Translations under genes and position numbers: made by a program
Notes under the pieces: model-generated
What the model was told of the DNA's origin: nothing
What the model saw: only the letters and a program-made list of their open reading frames with translations
Database searches by the model: none
Shown: positions 43,995 through 54,238 of the stretch, piece by piece
How positions within the stretch are numbered: the first letter of the stretch is position 1
Layout: every line of letters starts with the position of its first letter
DNA from: Flavobacteriales bacterium
Lineage (GTDB): Bacteria; Bacteroidota; Bacteroidia; Flavobacteriales_F; PHOS-HE28
Length of the DNA: 64,000 bases
Direction of reading: 5' to 3'
Assembly: GCA_019912395.1 (NCBI GenBank)
Contig: JAIOIH010000062.1
Location: 124,001 to 188,000, forward strand

Positions 43995-44738
43995 ATGTTG
44001 ACGAGAACCACTTCCTCTCCGGGCACACCTCTTCCGAGGAGGTTATGGGTCTGCCTCAAGCGGGGAGTTCGCGTTGCGTGCATGGCACTGGGGATCGGAA
44101 CCCTCGTTCTGCTCGTGCTCGCCTTCACGCGCATTCCCTTTGATGCCCACCGCTGGCTGGGGACTGCCGGGGGTACCTGTGATCATCCACCTGAGGTGAT
44201 CCTCTTGCTCGGTGGAAGCGGTATGCCTTCCGGCCCCGAGCTCATGCGTTGCGACGCTGCCGCCACCTTGGCCAAGAGCGCACCCACCGCGCGGATCATC
44301 CTCGTGATCCCGAATGATCCCGTCTTGGCCGAGGCCATGTCGGCAGAGTTGATCGCGAAAGGCGTGGTGCGCTCCAGGATCGAACTCCTGATGCACGGCC
44401 GCAACACGCGGGAACAGGCCCTGGACGCAAGAGCCGCCTTGCACCGCACACGTCAACGGTACACGGCCATCGTAACCGCCCCGGAGAACATGTACCGCAC
44501 GTTGCTCACCTTCCGGAAGGTCGGGTTCACGGCGGTATGTGGCGTACCTGCTTTCGATCATGCCCTGTTCGATGACCTCCGGTACCAGCACCGTGGCATT
44601 GGAGGAAAGCCCTATGTGCCGGACATCTCCACCAGCATGGACCTTCGCTACAACTTCTGGAACCAGCTCAAACTGGAGATTACCTGCCTGCGGGAATATG
44701 CGGCCTTGGCCTATTATAAAGCGAACGGCTGGATCTGA
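43995..44738 (+). CDS. YdcF/SanA/ElyC family (DUF218) protein
   Basis: N-terminal TM, VILLLGGSGMPSGPELMRCDAAATL, NTREQALDARAAL, IVTAPENMYRTLLTFRK. Confidence 0.82.
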   Translation: MLTRTTSSPGTPLPRRLWVCLKRGVRVACMALGIGTLVLLVLAFTRIPFDAHRWLGTAGGTCDHPPEVILLLGGSGMPSGPELMRCDAAATLAKSAPTARIILVIPNDPVLAEAMSAELIAKGVVRSRIELLMHGRNTREQALDARAALHRTRQRYTAIVTAPENMYRTLLTFRKVGFTAVCGVPAFDHALFDDLRYQHRGIGGKPYVPDISTSMDLRYNFWNQLKLEITCLREYAALAYYKANGWI

Positions 44739-44860
44739 CGGGAAGGGAATATGCAGCGCGAAGACCGCACACCCCCCATTTCCTTGGTTTCTACTTGTTC
44801 GTGAGCTAATTTTGTTGAAGGTCATTGGCTCCTCAATGGCCCTAACCATAAACCCATATC

Positions 44861-46555
44861 ATGAAAAAAGCGTTACTCGCATGCTCGCTCGCTCTGGTTA
44901 GCTGGTTCAGCCATGGCCAAGTTGCGACCTATGTTCTACAACCCGCCAGTATTGCGGGATCGCTGGACTTCAGCCTTGCAGAAGGCTGGGGTCTCTCCCC
45001 GGACATGAATGACCCGGCCAACTTGGTACAAGCCTACGCCGTGATCGTGGACGATGGCTCCACGGCCGATTCCCTGGGATGTGACCCTCTGATCAACGCT
45101 CCGGACGTTGCCGGTAAGATCGCCGTCGTATACCGCGGGGTCTGTGAATTCGGCCTGAAGGCGTTGAACGCACAGAACGCTGGTGCAGTTGCCGTTGTGA
45201 TCGTGAACAACATTCCCGGCGCCCCAGTGGGGATGGCGGGTGGCACCAATGGCGCTTCAGTGACTATTCCGGTGGTCATGATCAGCCAGGACGGGGGTGC
45301 CTTGATCCATGACGAGGTGGTTGCAGGCAATGTGGAGATGCTCATTGGCACCGTCCAGAACTTGTTCCCCAACAACTTGGCCCTGATCAAAGCAGGAACC
45401 ATGATCCCTGCACAGGCTGCCCGGCCTGCCTTGATCTCCACCGATGAAAATGAATTCAATGTCATTCTCGGTGCTTGGCTCTTCAACTATGGAAGCGTGG
45501 AACAAGCCGGTGCCACATTGCAAGCATCCGTGGTCCACAACGGCACTACGGTGTACGATGAAACCTCGGCCCCCGCTACGGTGCCTTCGGGCGATAGCGT
45601 GTACTTCAGCTTGCCCGACTTTGCCCAAGCCGGTTACGATGGGCGGTACGAGATCACCTATACGGCCCACCTGACGGAGGTGGATCAATTCCCGGATGAC
45701 AACACGTACAGCACGACCCTGACGGTGGACACCATGCTCTCCTACTCGCCCCTGACCACGGATGGACTGCCCGAGCAGATCGCCTTCTTCCGGCCGGCGG
45801 ATGCCAGCCAAGTGTTTCAGATCTGCGCCTACTTCGCGGACCCCAACGCAAGCCGCTTGCGGGTGGAGGGCGTCTATGCAGCGGCCACGCTGAACGCACC
45901 GGCCACCGTGGTGGGACAGCTGCTGGATGTCCGTCTCTTTGAGTGGAATGATGATTTCACCGGTCTCAGCGATGCCACCTTCAATGATGTCTCGGAGATC
46001 ATGAACGGCCAGTACCAGTACACGGATTCAGCCCTTGCGCGTGTTCCGGTGTACATTCCCTTCTTCGAGCCAACACCGCTGCTTGATGATCAGAAATACC
46101 TTTTCTGTGTGTCCACCAGTGATGAGGGCGTTTTCCTCGGACATACCTCATCCGTGAACTATCGACAGAACGAGGAACTCACGGACCAGGTGAACACGCT
46201 CCTGAACATCGATGGATCGTGGAGCCGCGGTTGGTCAACTGGCGAAGTGCCCGCACTGGGCATCAAAATGGTCGGCCTTTACACCGGCATCCATGAGCCA
46301 GGGCTCGTGGAGTTGACCGCCTATCCCAATCCGGCATCCACGAAGCTCAGCATTCCCTTGAGCGGTCAAACAGGTACTGCTTCGGTACAGGTTTTCGATT
46401 CCAAGGGGGCCATGGTCTCCGACAAGCAGGTCAACGTGGGTGGTGACAACATCCTCACCATGGACGTCCGCGACCTCAATGCCGGCATGTACATGTTCCA
46501 CGTGGCCTTCGATAAAGGTGCGCGTTCCAGCTTCCGCGTGGTTGTGACCAAGTAG
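44861..46555 (+). CDS. PA-domain secreted protein with T9SS type A sorting domain
   Basis: Signal peptide; GKIAVVYRGVCEFGLKALNAQNAGAVAVVIVNN (PA domain); C-terminal LTAYPNPASTKLSIPL...LNAGMYMFHV. Confidence 0.92.
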   Translation: MKKALLACSLALVSWFSHGQVATYVLQPASIAGSLDFSLAEGWGLSPDMNDPANLVQAYAVIVDDGSTADSLGCDPLINAPDVAGKIAVVYRGVCEFGLKALNAQNAGAVAVVIVNNIPGAPVGMAGGTNGASVTIPVVMISQDGGALIHDEVVAGNVEMLIGTVQNLFPNNLALIKAGTMIPAQAARPALISTDENEFNVILGAWLFNYGSVEQAGATLQASVVHNGTTVYDETSAPATVPSGDSVYFSLPDFAQAGYDGRYEITYTAHLTEVDQFPDDNTYSTTLTVDTMLSYSPLTTDGLPEQIAFFRPADASQVFQICAYFADPNASRLRVEGVYAAATLNAPATVVGQLLDVRLFEWNDDFTGLSDATFNDVSEIMNGQYQYTDSALARVPVYIPFFEPTPLLDDQKYLFCVSTSDEGVFLGHTSSVNYRQNEELTDQVNTLLNIDGSWSRGWSTGEVPALGIKMVGLYTGIHEPGLVELTAYPNPASTKLSIPLSGQTGTASVQVFDSKGAMVSDKQVNVGGDNILTMDVRDLNAGMYMFHVAFDKGARSSFRVVVTK

Positions 46556-46580
46556 GACCGTCACGATCCATTTCGAGATA

Positions 46581-46612
46581 GGGCCATCCGGCAAGTTCCG
46601 GGTGGCCCTTTT
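46581..46612 (+). terminator. Rho-independent terminator
   Basis: GGGCCATCCGG-CAAGTT-CCGGGTGGCCC-TTTT. Confidence 0.88.
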
Positions 46613-46852
46613 CCGTGATGCCTTGGTGCGCGATATCCGGCACCAACCATTCACCTTCGGGAACCTGCCCGTAGCCTTCCAAGGGAATGCGGGATCAGGT
46701 CGACCGTTCTGCACGGAGGTCGTTCCCTTCCAGCCAGGCACGTCTTGGTTCCGGATCCTATTTTGCTACTTTGCGCGATCATTGGTCGCCATCTGCTGTG
46801 GAATTGTTCTTCCCCTATCGATGTGGCCTCCAACCGATCCCTCTCCCAGCCC

Positions 46853-47014
46853 ATGGCCACAAGAAGAAAGCACCTCATACTCACTCCCCCCGTACGCGAA
46901 GGCAAAGCCATCAAGGTGCGCTTGGATTCCAGGACCGTTGTCATGGTAAAGAATCCCAAGGCCCTGGCTTTCTGGAAGACGCGTTATCCCAAGGCCGAGG
47001 TGATCAAGGACTGA
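46853..47014 (+). CDS. Small basic protein, paralog A
   Basis: MATRRKHLILTPPVREGKAIKVRLDSRTVVMVKNPKALAFWKTRYPKAEVIKD; strong similarity to the ORF at 49066. Confidence 0.75.
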   Translation: MATRRKHLILTPPVREGKAIKVRLDSRTVVMVKNPKALAFWKTRYPKAEVIKD

Positions 47015-47088
47015 AGTTTCCGTGAGGGGGTCGAGACCGGCCGCCCCCTGCTCAGGCAAGTTTGTGATGCCGGTTTTCAAGCCATCCC

Positions 47089-48912
47089 GTGTTCAGGAAC
47101 ACCGCTAGACCGAGCCGTGTTGAACGGTCCACTGGAACTCGTCCGCGAAATGGAGGAGATCCCGGAAACTCCACTACTTCCGCACCTTCCATGGGGTGGC
47201 GCAAGGCGTTCGGCAAGTTCATTTGGCCCCGTCGCAGGCATGTGCTGGTCGGGCTGTTGTTGATCCTGATCAGCCGCGGGGCCAGCCTTGTTCTGCCCGG
47301 GGCGACCAAGTACCTCATCGACGATGTGGTGATGCGGAAGGACCTGAGCATGCTGAAGGTCGTGATCGCCGTGGTCGCTGGGGCCATCCTCGTACAAAGC
47401 GTCACCTCGTTCCTGCTGACCCGGTTATTGAGCGTGGAGGCGCAACTGATGATCAGCAAACTGCGCGCAGAGGTGCAGCGAAAGGTCCTTTCGTTGCCCG
47501 TGGGTTTCTTCGACAGCACCAAGAGCGGGGCCCTGGTCTCCCGCATCATGACCGACGTGGAAGGTGTTCGCAACCTGGTCGGCACCGGACTGGTCCAGTT
47601 GGTGGGCGGAACCGTTACCGCAGTGGCTTCGCTCTTCCTGTTGATCCGGATCAGCCCTGCAATGACGCTATGGACCTTGCTACCGGTAGGGCTGTTCGCA
47701 CTGATCGCACGCCGCGCCTTCGGTCGCATTCGACCGATCTTCCGTCAGCGCGGCGTGATCAACGCCGAGGTCACGGGCCGCCTCACGGAATCGCTCAACG
47801 GCATTCGTGTCATCAAGGGCTTCAATGCGGAGAAGCACGAGCAGAGGGTGTTCGAAGAGGGGGTGTACCGCCTGTTCGAGAATGTGCGCAACAGCCTCAC
47901 CACCACGGCATTCATCACCAGTTCGTCCACGCTATTGCTGGGGCTGGCCTCCGCAGGGATCATGGGCATCGGGGGCTATTTCATGATCCAGGGCACGCTG
48001 ACCTTGGGCGAATTCCTCTCCTTCACGCTGTACTTGGGCTTCATGATCGCCCCCATTGTGCAAATGAGCAATATCGGAAGCCAGCTCACCGAGGCCTTCG
48101 CAGGGCTGGACCGCACGGAGGAGATCATGCGCATGACGGAGGAGGATGACCCGACCCAGCGTCCGGTCCACCTCACGGAGGTACACGGTCATGTCCGCTT
48201 CAACGAGGTCCGCTTCGCGTACGGCGAAGGCGAGGAAGTGCTCCATGGCATCAGCTTCGAGGCTGCGCCCGGATCGGTCACGGCCTTGGTGGGCAGCTCC
48301 GGATCCGGCAAGACCACCATCGCCGGCCTGGCCGCCAGTTTTCTCACTCCCACAGCGGGCACGGTAACCATCGATGGGAAGGACCTTTCCACGGTGTCCT
48401 TGGCCAGCTATCGCAGCCGACTGGGCGTGGTGCTGCAGGATGATTTCCTCTTCGAGGGAACCATACGGGAGAACATCCTCTACCCGCGCCCCGCTGCGAC
48501 GGAAGAGGAACTGCTAAGGGCCGTGCGTGGAGCCTACGTGGATGAGTTCACCGAACGCTTCGAGGAGGGGCTTGAGACGGTGATCGGGGAGCGGGGGGTG
48601 AAACTCAGCGGTGGCCAGCGGCAGCGGGTGGCCATAGCCCGCGCCATGCTCGCCGACCCGGCGATACTGATACTCGATGAGGCCACGTCAAATCTCGATA
48701 CCGAGAGCGAGGCCCTGGTGCAGAAAAGCCTAAGCGAGCTGGTGAAGAACCGGACAACCTTCGTGATCGCCCACCGCCTGAGCACCATTCGAGGTGCCAC
48801 ACAGATCTTGGTAGTTGAAAAAGGCCGCATCGTGGAGCGCGGGGATCATCACTCCCTTCTGGCCTTGAACGGTCGCTACAGTGAATTGCACCGCTATCAG
48901 GCGCGCATCTGA
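47089..48912 (+). CDS. ABC transporter, fused permease/ATPase (MsbA-like)
   Basis: GSSGSGKTTIAGLAASFL Walker A, LSGGQRQRVAIARAMLADPAILILDEATSNLDTESE; 6 TM; exact start uncertain. Confidence 0.93.
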   Translation: MFRNTARPSRVERSTGTRPRNGGDPGNSTTSAPSMGWRKAFGKFIWPRRRHVLVGLLLILISRGASLVLPGATKYLIDDVVMRKDLSMLKVVIAVVAGAILVQSVTSFLLTRLLSVEAQLMISKLRAEVQRKVLSLPVGFFDSTKSGALVSRIMTDVEGVRNLVGTGLVQLVGGTVTAVASLFLLIRISPAMTLWTLLPVGLFALIARRAFGRIRPIFRQRGVINAEVTGRLTESLNGIRVIKGFNAEKHEQRVFEEGVYRLFENVRNSLTTTAFITSSSTLLLGLASAGIMGIGGYFMIQGTLTLGEFLSFTLYLGFMIAPIVQMSNIGSQLTEAFAGLDRTEEIMRMTEEDDPTQRPVHLTEVHGHVRFNEVRFAYGEGEEVLHGISFEAAPGSVTALVGSSGSGKTTIAGLAASFLTPTAGTVTIDGKDLSTVSLASYRSRLGVVLQDDFLFEGTIRENILYPRPAATEEELLRAVRGAYVDEFTERFEEGLETVIGERGVKLSGGQRQRVAIARAMLADPAILILDEATSNLDTESEALVQKSLSELVKNRTTFVIAHRLSTIRGATQILVVEKGRIVERGDHHSLLALNGRYSELHRYQARI

Positions 48913-49065
48913 CCGGGAGAAGGCTCTTGGTGCTGGCCGACATTACCACTGCCATTCTGGCAGCACATTCATTGATCCGGCCTTCAGGTGTTAGTAATCC
49001 TTAAACATCCCAGGCTGGGTATCCTTTGGCACGTTATTCCGTACCATCTTGGAAAATCATCGATC

Positions 49066-49227
49066 ATGGCACGCAGAAAAAAGCAGCTCATTCTCACCCA
49101 GCCGGTGCGAAAAGGCATCAAGGCGATCAAAGTTCGTTTGGACCAACGCACAGTGATCACGCTTACGGACTTGAAGAAATTGGCCTTCTGGAAGGAACGC
49201 TATCCGAAAGCCGAAGTGATGAGCTAG
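49066..49227 (+). CDS. Small basic protein, paralog B
   Basis: MARRKKQLILTQPVRKGIKAIKVRLDQRTVITLTDLKKLAFWKERYPKAEVMS; similar to 46853..47014. Confidence 0.75.
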   Translation: MARRKKQLILTQPVRKGIKAIKVRLDQRTVITLTDLKKLAFWKERYPKAEVMS

Positions 49228-49435
49228 GGTTCGTGGACCCACCAAAGGGCTGAGCACCCTTATACGTGTGGAGTTCCGTAGGGGTCGACGGGTTTGGACC
49301 CGTTGCGGTCCGAATGCGCTGTTCGCATCGCAGGTGGTTCACCGTCATGGGCACCATGGATGTTGCCGCAGGGCCTAATGGCTTTGTTCCTTTACCCGCG
49401 AGTGTCCTTAAACTTGTACGGAAGAACCGTCGATC

Positions 49436-49927
49436 ATGCCAAGCTTTGACATCCTCTCCAAGGTGGATCCACAAACGTTGGATAACGCCATCAACACGGT
49501 GAAGCGCGAATTGGAGACGCGCTACGACCTCCGCGGTACCAACAGCAACGTGGACCTCGACAAGAAGGCGCTCACCATCAAGCTGTCAACCGAAGACCAT
49601 CTGAAGCTCGATGCCATTCTGGACATCCTCCTGGAGCGCAGCACCAAGCAGAAGGTTGATGTGAAGAGCTACGACCTCTCCGAGCAACCGGTGCCCAGCG
49701 GGAAGCTCCTTTACCGAACGGTCAAGGTGAAGCAAGGCATCGACCGGGAAACCGCCAAGAAGATCGTCAAGTTCATCAAGGGCACGGGCCTCAAGGTACA
49801 GGCCCAGATCATGGACGACATGGTTCGGGTAACGGGTAAAAAGATCGACGACCTCCAAGAGGTGATGAACCGCCTGCGAGGCGAGGAATTCGAGGTGCCA
49901 TTGCAATTCGACAATATGAAAAGCTGA
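49436..49927 (+). CDS. yajQ: YajQ family nucleotide/c-di-GMP-binding protein
   Basis: MPSFDILSKVDPQTLDNAINTVKRELETRYDLRG...KQGIDRETAKKIVKFIK. Confidence 0.97.
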   Translation: MPSFDILSKVDPQTLDNAINTVKRELETRYDLRGTNSNVDLDKKALTIKLSTEDHLKLDAILDILLERSTKQKVDVKSYDLSEQPVPSGKLLYRTVKVKQGIDRETAKKIVKFIKGTGLKVQAQIMDDMVRVTGKKIDDLQEVMNRLRGEEFEVPLQFDNMKS

Positions 49928-49994
49928 TCCATTCGCTTCTGTACAAGTTCCCCGGACCATTACCACCGAACTCAATTCGCTGTATTTCCGCTGT

Positions 49995-50678
49995 ATGGTC
50001 ACTCAACCGCCCCCCACCCATGTGGTGAAGATCCTGGAAAGCACGTTCATCACGCACAATGTGAAGCGGTACAAATTGGAAAAGCCGAAGGGGTATTCAT
50101 ACACACCGGGTGAAGCCACCATGGTAGCGTTGAACAAACCGGGATGGACCGACCGGTACGGACCCTTCACCTTCACCTCCTTGACGAGTTCCAGGACGCT
50201 GGAGTTCATGATCAAGATCTATGATGAACGTGCCGGCCTTACCCACCAATTGGGCCTCGCCCGTAAAGGCGACGAACTCTTGCTGGGGGAACCGTTCGGC
50301 GCGATCACCTATCAGGGTCCGGGGTATTTCTTCGCAGGGGGGTCCGGTGTCACCCCGTTCATCGCCATTCTGCGTGACCTGCATAAGAAAAAACTGCTTG
50401 ACGGCAACACGTTGATCTGCTCCAACCAGACGGCCTCGGACATCATCCTGTATGATGAATTGACGAAGATGTTGAGGAAAAACTTCCTCAACATCCTCAC
50501 CCGACAACATGTCATTGGTTTTCAGGAGCGCCGCATCGATCGCAATACCGTGGTTACGCTGGTGCAGGACTTCGACCAGCATTTCTACATCTGCGGTCCC
50601 CAAAGCTTCGTAAAGAACATCAGTGATATACTTTCCAGCCTGGGTGCCACGGCAGGATCCATCGTGATCGAGCATTGA
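49995..50678 (+). CDS. FAD/NAD(P)-binding ferredoxin reductase-like oxidoreductase
   Basis: YTPGEATMVALNKPGW, GPFTFTSLTSSRTLEFMIKIY, YFFAGGSGVTPFIAILRDL, FYICGPQSFVKNI. Confidence 0.9.
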   Translation: MVTQPPPTHVVKILESTFITHNVKRYKLEKPKGYSYTPGEATMVALNKPGWTDRYGPFTFTSLTSSRTLEFMIKIYDERAGLTHQLGLARKGDELLLGEPFGAITYQGPGYFFAGGSGVTPFIAILRDLHKKKLLDGNTLICSNQTASDIILYDELTKMLRKNFLNILTRQHVIGFQERRIDRNTVVTLVQDFDQHFYICGPQSFVKNISDILSSLGATAGSIVIEH

Positions 50679-50720
50679 TCGCGCCGGTCGGGTCGTAGGC
50701 TGCGGACCCGCCTGAACGAA

Positions 50721-50748
50721 CGGAACGCGCCTTACGGGGCGCGTTCCG
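50721..50748. terminator. Strong hairpin after the oxidoreductase gene
   Basis: CGGAACGCGCC-TTACGG-GGCGCGTTCCG, 11-bp stem, no U-tract. Confidence 0.5.
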
Positions 50749-50997
50749 AATATCCTGGTCTCGTTGCTTACGGGCTTCGAGCGTGAAGGCATCACCTTCC
50801 TCGACCAGGGGTGTCAAGTGATAGGGTCATTCATTATTCATGTCCTTTGGAACGGAAAGCCTTCAATAGGGTTACAAGCATTCCCGAATTACGGGTTCTA
50901 CCGTACCCAGCTGCTCATTGCGCAGGCCATGCCAACGGGAATGCAGGTATGGTCGCCTTTCCGTGCGCGAAGCAGGGCCATGCACGAGGTTGATCGC

Positions 50998-51303
50998 TCA
51001 AAACCCCCGGCCCTCGGGCAGGAACATCACGAAGATGAAGGTCATCAGGAAGTGATGCATGAGCAACAACATCGCTCCCATGGCCACCAAGTGCTTGGTG
51101 CGCTTCTCCAGGGCGGGGAACAGCCTCCTGTTGTTCACCGCGATGATCGGCAAGGGCACCGTGGCCACCAAAAAGGAAACCGCAAGGGCCTTGAACAGCC
51201 ACGCGCTGCCCACCATGCCCAGGAACAAGTGGCCATAATAAAACGCCAAGCCAACGATCGAGAGCAGGCCGAGGCGAACGAATGTACGGGTTTCAGTAAG
51301 CAT
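50998..51303 (-). CDS. Small multi-TM hypothetical membrane protein
   Basis: MLTETRTFVRLGLLSIVGLAFYYGHLFLGMVGSAWLF...; about 3 TM. Confidence 0.6.
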   Translation of the reverse strand: MLTETRTFVRLGLLSIVGLAFYYGHLFLGMVGSAWLFKALAVSFLVATVPLPIIAVNNRRLFPALEKRTKHLVAMGAMLLLMHHFLMTFIFVMFLPEGRGF

Positions 51304-51678
51304 GTTTGGTTCAGATTGCGGAGTGCACCTCGAAAAAATGCATTCCAGTTCGGGGGATGGAAGGTAAGGGGTAGGAAACCGCGTGTTTCAGCACCCCATC
51401 CGACCTGTTGAGGATAAATGAGGAGCGCAGTGCAAGGAAACGGGCCATATCTCTAAAACGCAGCATGGAGCCTATGGTTGCTTTGGATACGACCTTGTGT
51501 TCCGGTGCATGTGCGTGCAAATTTGGGGAAAACAGGTGGCTCGAAGCAAGCATCCGTCATTGTGGTTCAACATCACGTGGTGAAGAGTGTTCTCTTTAGG
51601 GGTCCCTTCCCGGCTCAGTTCCACTGCATCGATCAGGCCCGGCTCACCGATACAGGAAGCTGGATCTCAGGGTCTTCC

Positions 51679-52620
51679 TCATTGAACCGCCATGATCTGC
51701 GCGCTTATCCCACGATGATCCGACCCCGGAATGGTGAAGGTCCGCATGTGGTCCGGATAGAGTTCGGGCGTGGTGAGGACGTGATCCAACGGAACAATGG
51801 AAATACCGGCCACCACCGGCCAGGTGGGCGCAGTTGCCAGGGATCCCGGAACCATGCCCGTGGCGGAACGGAACTGCTTGTAGGCATCATCCCAAGGGAC
51901 CGTGTTCAGGTCCCCGATCAGGCAGACCGGCATGGCGGCGGTGTTCACCAGCCCGGCCAGGGCAATCCATTGCCCATTTCGTTGTTCCAACTTGGCCGCG
52001 CTCTCGGGTGCGCGCAGGTGGGCCGTGATCACCTGCATGGACCCACCGGAATGCCGGACCGCGGCTCGAATGGCGGGTGTCCCTTCCAGGTCGAACACCT
52101 CCACATGGTCCAGCGGGACCTTACTGAACAACGCAATTCCATGGTTCTTCTCTCCCGCCCCATGTATGTACCAAGGATACTCCTCAGACAGGCCCGCGAG
52201 AAGGACATCCCACCAATATTCGTCCACTTCCTGCATGGAAAGCAGGTCCGCTCCGCTGCTGCGGGCCACCCCCACCACCTGGGCATGGGACGTGCTCGCT
52301 TCGTGAACGTTCATCTGTGCGATGCTCAGCACTGCGGAACCATCCGCCCCGCTCCTCTTCCCCAAGCCAGCGTGAACAACCGGCATCCCGGTGATGAGGG
52401 CGGCCAGTAGGGCGCCCATGCCCGCCCTCGATCGTCCCTTCCTCAACAGCCATGCCCCGACCAGGACCAGCACCACCGCTCCCGGAACCAGAAATGCACG
52501 AGCGTTGACCAAGGGAAACCTGTCCGGGGCCACAACAAGCAGGAGGGCGCAGAGGGGAAGGATACTGGCCGCGATACAGTGCCGGATCGGGCTGCTGATG
52601 CGGTAGCGCCGGCTTGGCAT
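51679..52620 (-). CDS. Endonuclease/exonuclease/phosphatase family protein with N-terminal TMs
   Basis: IAQMNVHEASTSHAQVV, LLSMQEVDEYWW, CLIGDLNTVPWDDAYKQF, PLDHVLTTPEL, GSDHRGISAQI. Confidence 0.9.
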   Translation of the reverse strand: MPSRRYRISSPIRHCIAASILPLCALLLVVAPDRFPLVNARAFLVPGAVVLVLVGAWLLRKGRSRAGMGALLAALITGMPVVHAGLGKRSGADGSAVLSIAQMNVHEASTSHAQVVGVARSSGADLLSMQEVDEYWWDVLLAGLSEEYPWYIHGAGEKNHGIALFSKVPLDHVEVFDLEGTPAIRAAVRHSGGSMQVITAHLRAPESAAKLEQRNGQWIALAGLVNTAAMPVCLIGDLNTVPWDDAYKQFRSATGMVPGSLATAPTWPVVAGISIVPLDHVLTTPELYPDHMRTFTIPGSDHRGISAQIMAVQ

Positions 52621-52623
52621 GGC

Positions 52624-53337
52624 CTAATGGCTGGTCAGGATCGCCAGCAACGCACCAAGCAGCACCGTGGCGAATCGTTTCGCATTGAAGCGGTGGTCCG
52701 GGGTGGTCTCGAAAATGATGGTGGTACTGATGTGCAACAGCATGCCGATGGCCAGGGCAAGTGCACCGGAAAGGAATTGCTCGCCCATGCGCATGCCGAA
52801 ATGATGGCCGAACAGGATGCCCAAAGGTGCCGACACCGCAAAAATGGCCAACGTGGCCCAGGACCGGCCGGCCCCCACCGAAGATCGCTGAAGCACGGTG
52901 GCCAACGCAATGGCCATGGGCAACTTGTGCAGGAGAACCCCGACCACGAACGGCAGGTCGCCTCCCACCCGGGGGTCGGCGAAGGGCATGCCCTCGGTGA
53001 AGGAGTGGACCACCAGGCTCAGCAATGTTGCCAAGGGTAATGTGCGGCTTGTGCTTGAATGTGTGCTCACGTGGACGTGCCCATGCTCGATGCCGCGGCT
53101 GAAGAACTCGAGCACCACCTGAAGCATGAACCCCGCAAGTATCCAAAGCCCTACATGTTCGTCATTTCGGGAGTACAGCTCAGGCAGCATGTGAAGGACC
53201 GTGACGCTAAGCAGGAAGGCCCCACTGAACGCGAGCAGGAGCTTTACATGTCCGGGATCGGTGGTCCGGAAGCGCACCCACGCCCCCGCCGCCAAGGGCA
53301 GGGCCATGAAGAGGATGATCAATAGGGGTAGGCTCAT
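52624..53337 (-). CDS. ZIP family metal transporter
   Basis: ATLLSLVVHSFTEGMPFAD, LHKLPMAIALATVL; His-rich loop EHGHVHVSTH. Confidence 0.9.
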   Translation of the reverse strand: MSLPLLIILFMALPLAAGAWVRFRTTDPGHVKLLLAFSGAFLLSVTVLHMLPELYSRNDEHVGLWILAGFMLQVVLEFFSRGIEHGHVHVSTHSSTSRTLPLATLLSLVVHSFTEGMPFADPRVGGDLPFVVGVLLHKLPMAIALATVLQRSSVGAGRSWATLAIFAVSAPLGILFGHHFGMRMGEQFLSGALALAIGMLLHISTTIIFETTPDHRFNAKRFATVLLGALLAILTSH

Positions 53338-54059
53338 TGCTTTTTACGTGCCCATGTGATGATCCTGTTGGACCGTTCGGGATCGAAGGCGTTACGGCAT
53401 GTGCCGTCGGTGACGTCCTCCACGACCAACCCCGCCTTGGTTATCATCGCGGTCACCTCAGGCAACGACCACGCATGCACGCGTTCCTCGAACTGCTCCT
53501 TTCCGCCCGGATGTTCCACTTGGATACGCTTCACGATATCGCCCCCTTCAAGCTTGCGTTCGATCCGAAAACGGACCCCATCGATGACCTTGGTCTCCAA
53601 GGGCACCAGGTGGCGTGAAACCAGATCCCCGTTGAGCAGGTCCAATACGAACAGGCCATTCGATTTCAGGGCCTCGGCTGCCGCGGTCACGGCCCGTTGA
53701 TCGTCCTGGCGGTCCTTGGTGTAGCCCAAGCTGGTGAACAGGCAGACCACCGCATCGAATCGATCGGAAGCGTATGGAACACGGATATCAAAAACCTCAA
53801 AGTGGGCAGCGGGAACCACCCGGGCGGCTTCCTGAATGCTCGCGGCCGAAAGATCGATCCCCGTAACCTGCATGCCTTTCCGTGCAAGGATCGCCGCATG
53901 CCTTCCTCGGCCGCAGGCCATGTCCAGCACGGACTGACCCCGACGGAGTTCACCCTTGGCGATCAAGGGCAGCACCAGCTCGGCAGCATCCTCTTCACCC
54001 CTGTGCGTGTACAGCATCTTGTACCACCGGGTACTGAACCATCCCTTGAACCAGCCCAT
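53334..54059 (-). CDS. Class I SAM-dependent methyltransferase
   Basis: GQSVLDMACGRGRHAAILARKGMQVTGIDLS; overlaps the ZIP gene start; internal start MGWFKGWF used. Confidence 0.9.
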   Translation of the reverse strand: MGWFKGWFSTRWYKMLYTHRGEEDAAELVLPLIAKGELRRGQSVLDMACGRGRHAAILARKGMQVTGIDLSAASIQEAARVVPAAHFEVFDIRVPYASDRFDAVVCLFTSLGYTKDRQDDQRAVTAAAEALKSNGLFVLDLLNGDLVSRHLVPLETKVIDGVRFRIERKLEGGDIVKRIQVEHPGGKEQFEERVHAWSLPEVTAMITKAGLVVEDVTDGTCRNAFDPERSNRIITWARKKQ

Positions 54060-54238
54060 CTCGATCGCAGATCGGGCGAAATGTAGCCCGCACCGCGCGG
54101 TCGTCCGTCCCTCATTTGCAAGATGTGGCCGAACATTGACCCGCACGGGTTCACAATTACGTGGAAAACTCCGGGCAAGCCCTCGTGGTTCGTCATCTTC
54201 GCTAGGTTTCTTTGCGCTACGGTACTGAATTATCGTGA

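Noticed and set aside
50764-51411. Plus-strand ORF 50764..51411
   Set aside because: Opposite a plausible multi-TM protein (50998..51303 minus) and with antisense-like His/Gln-rich composition.
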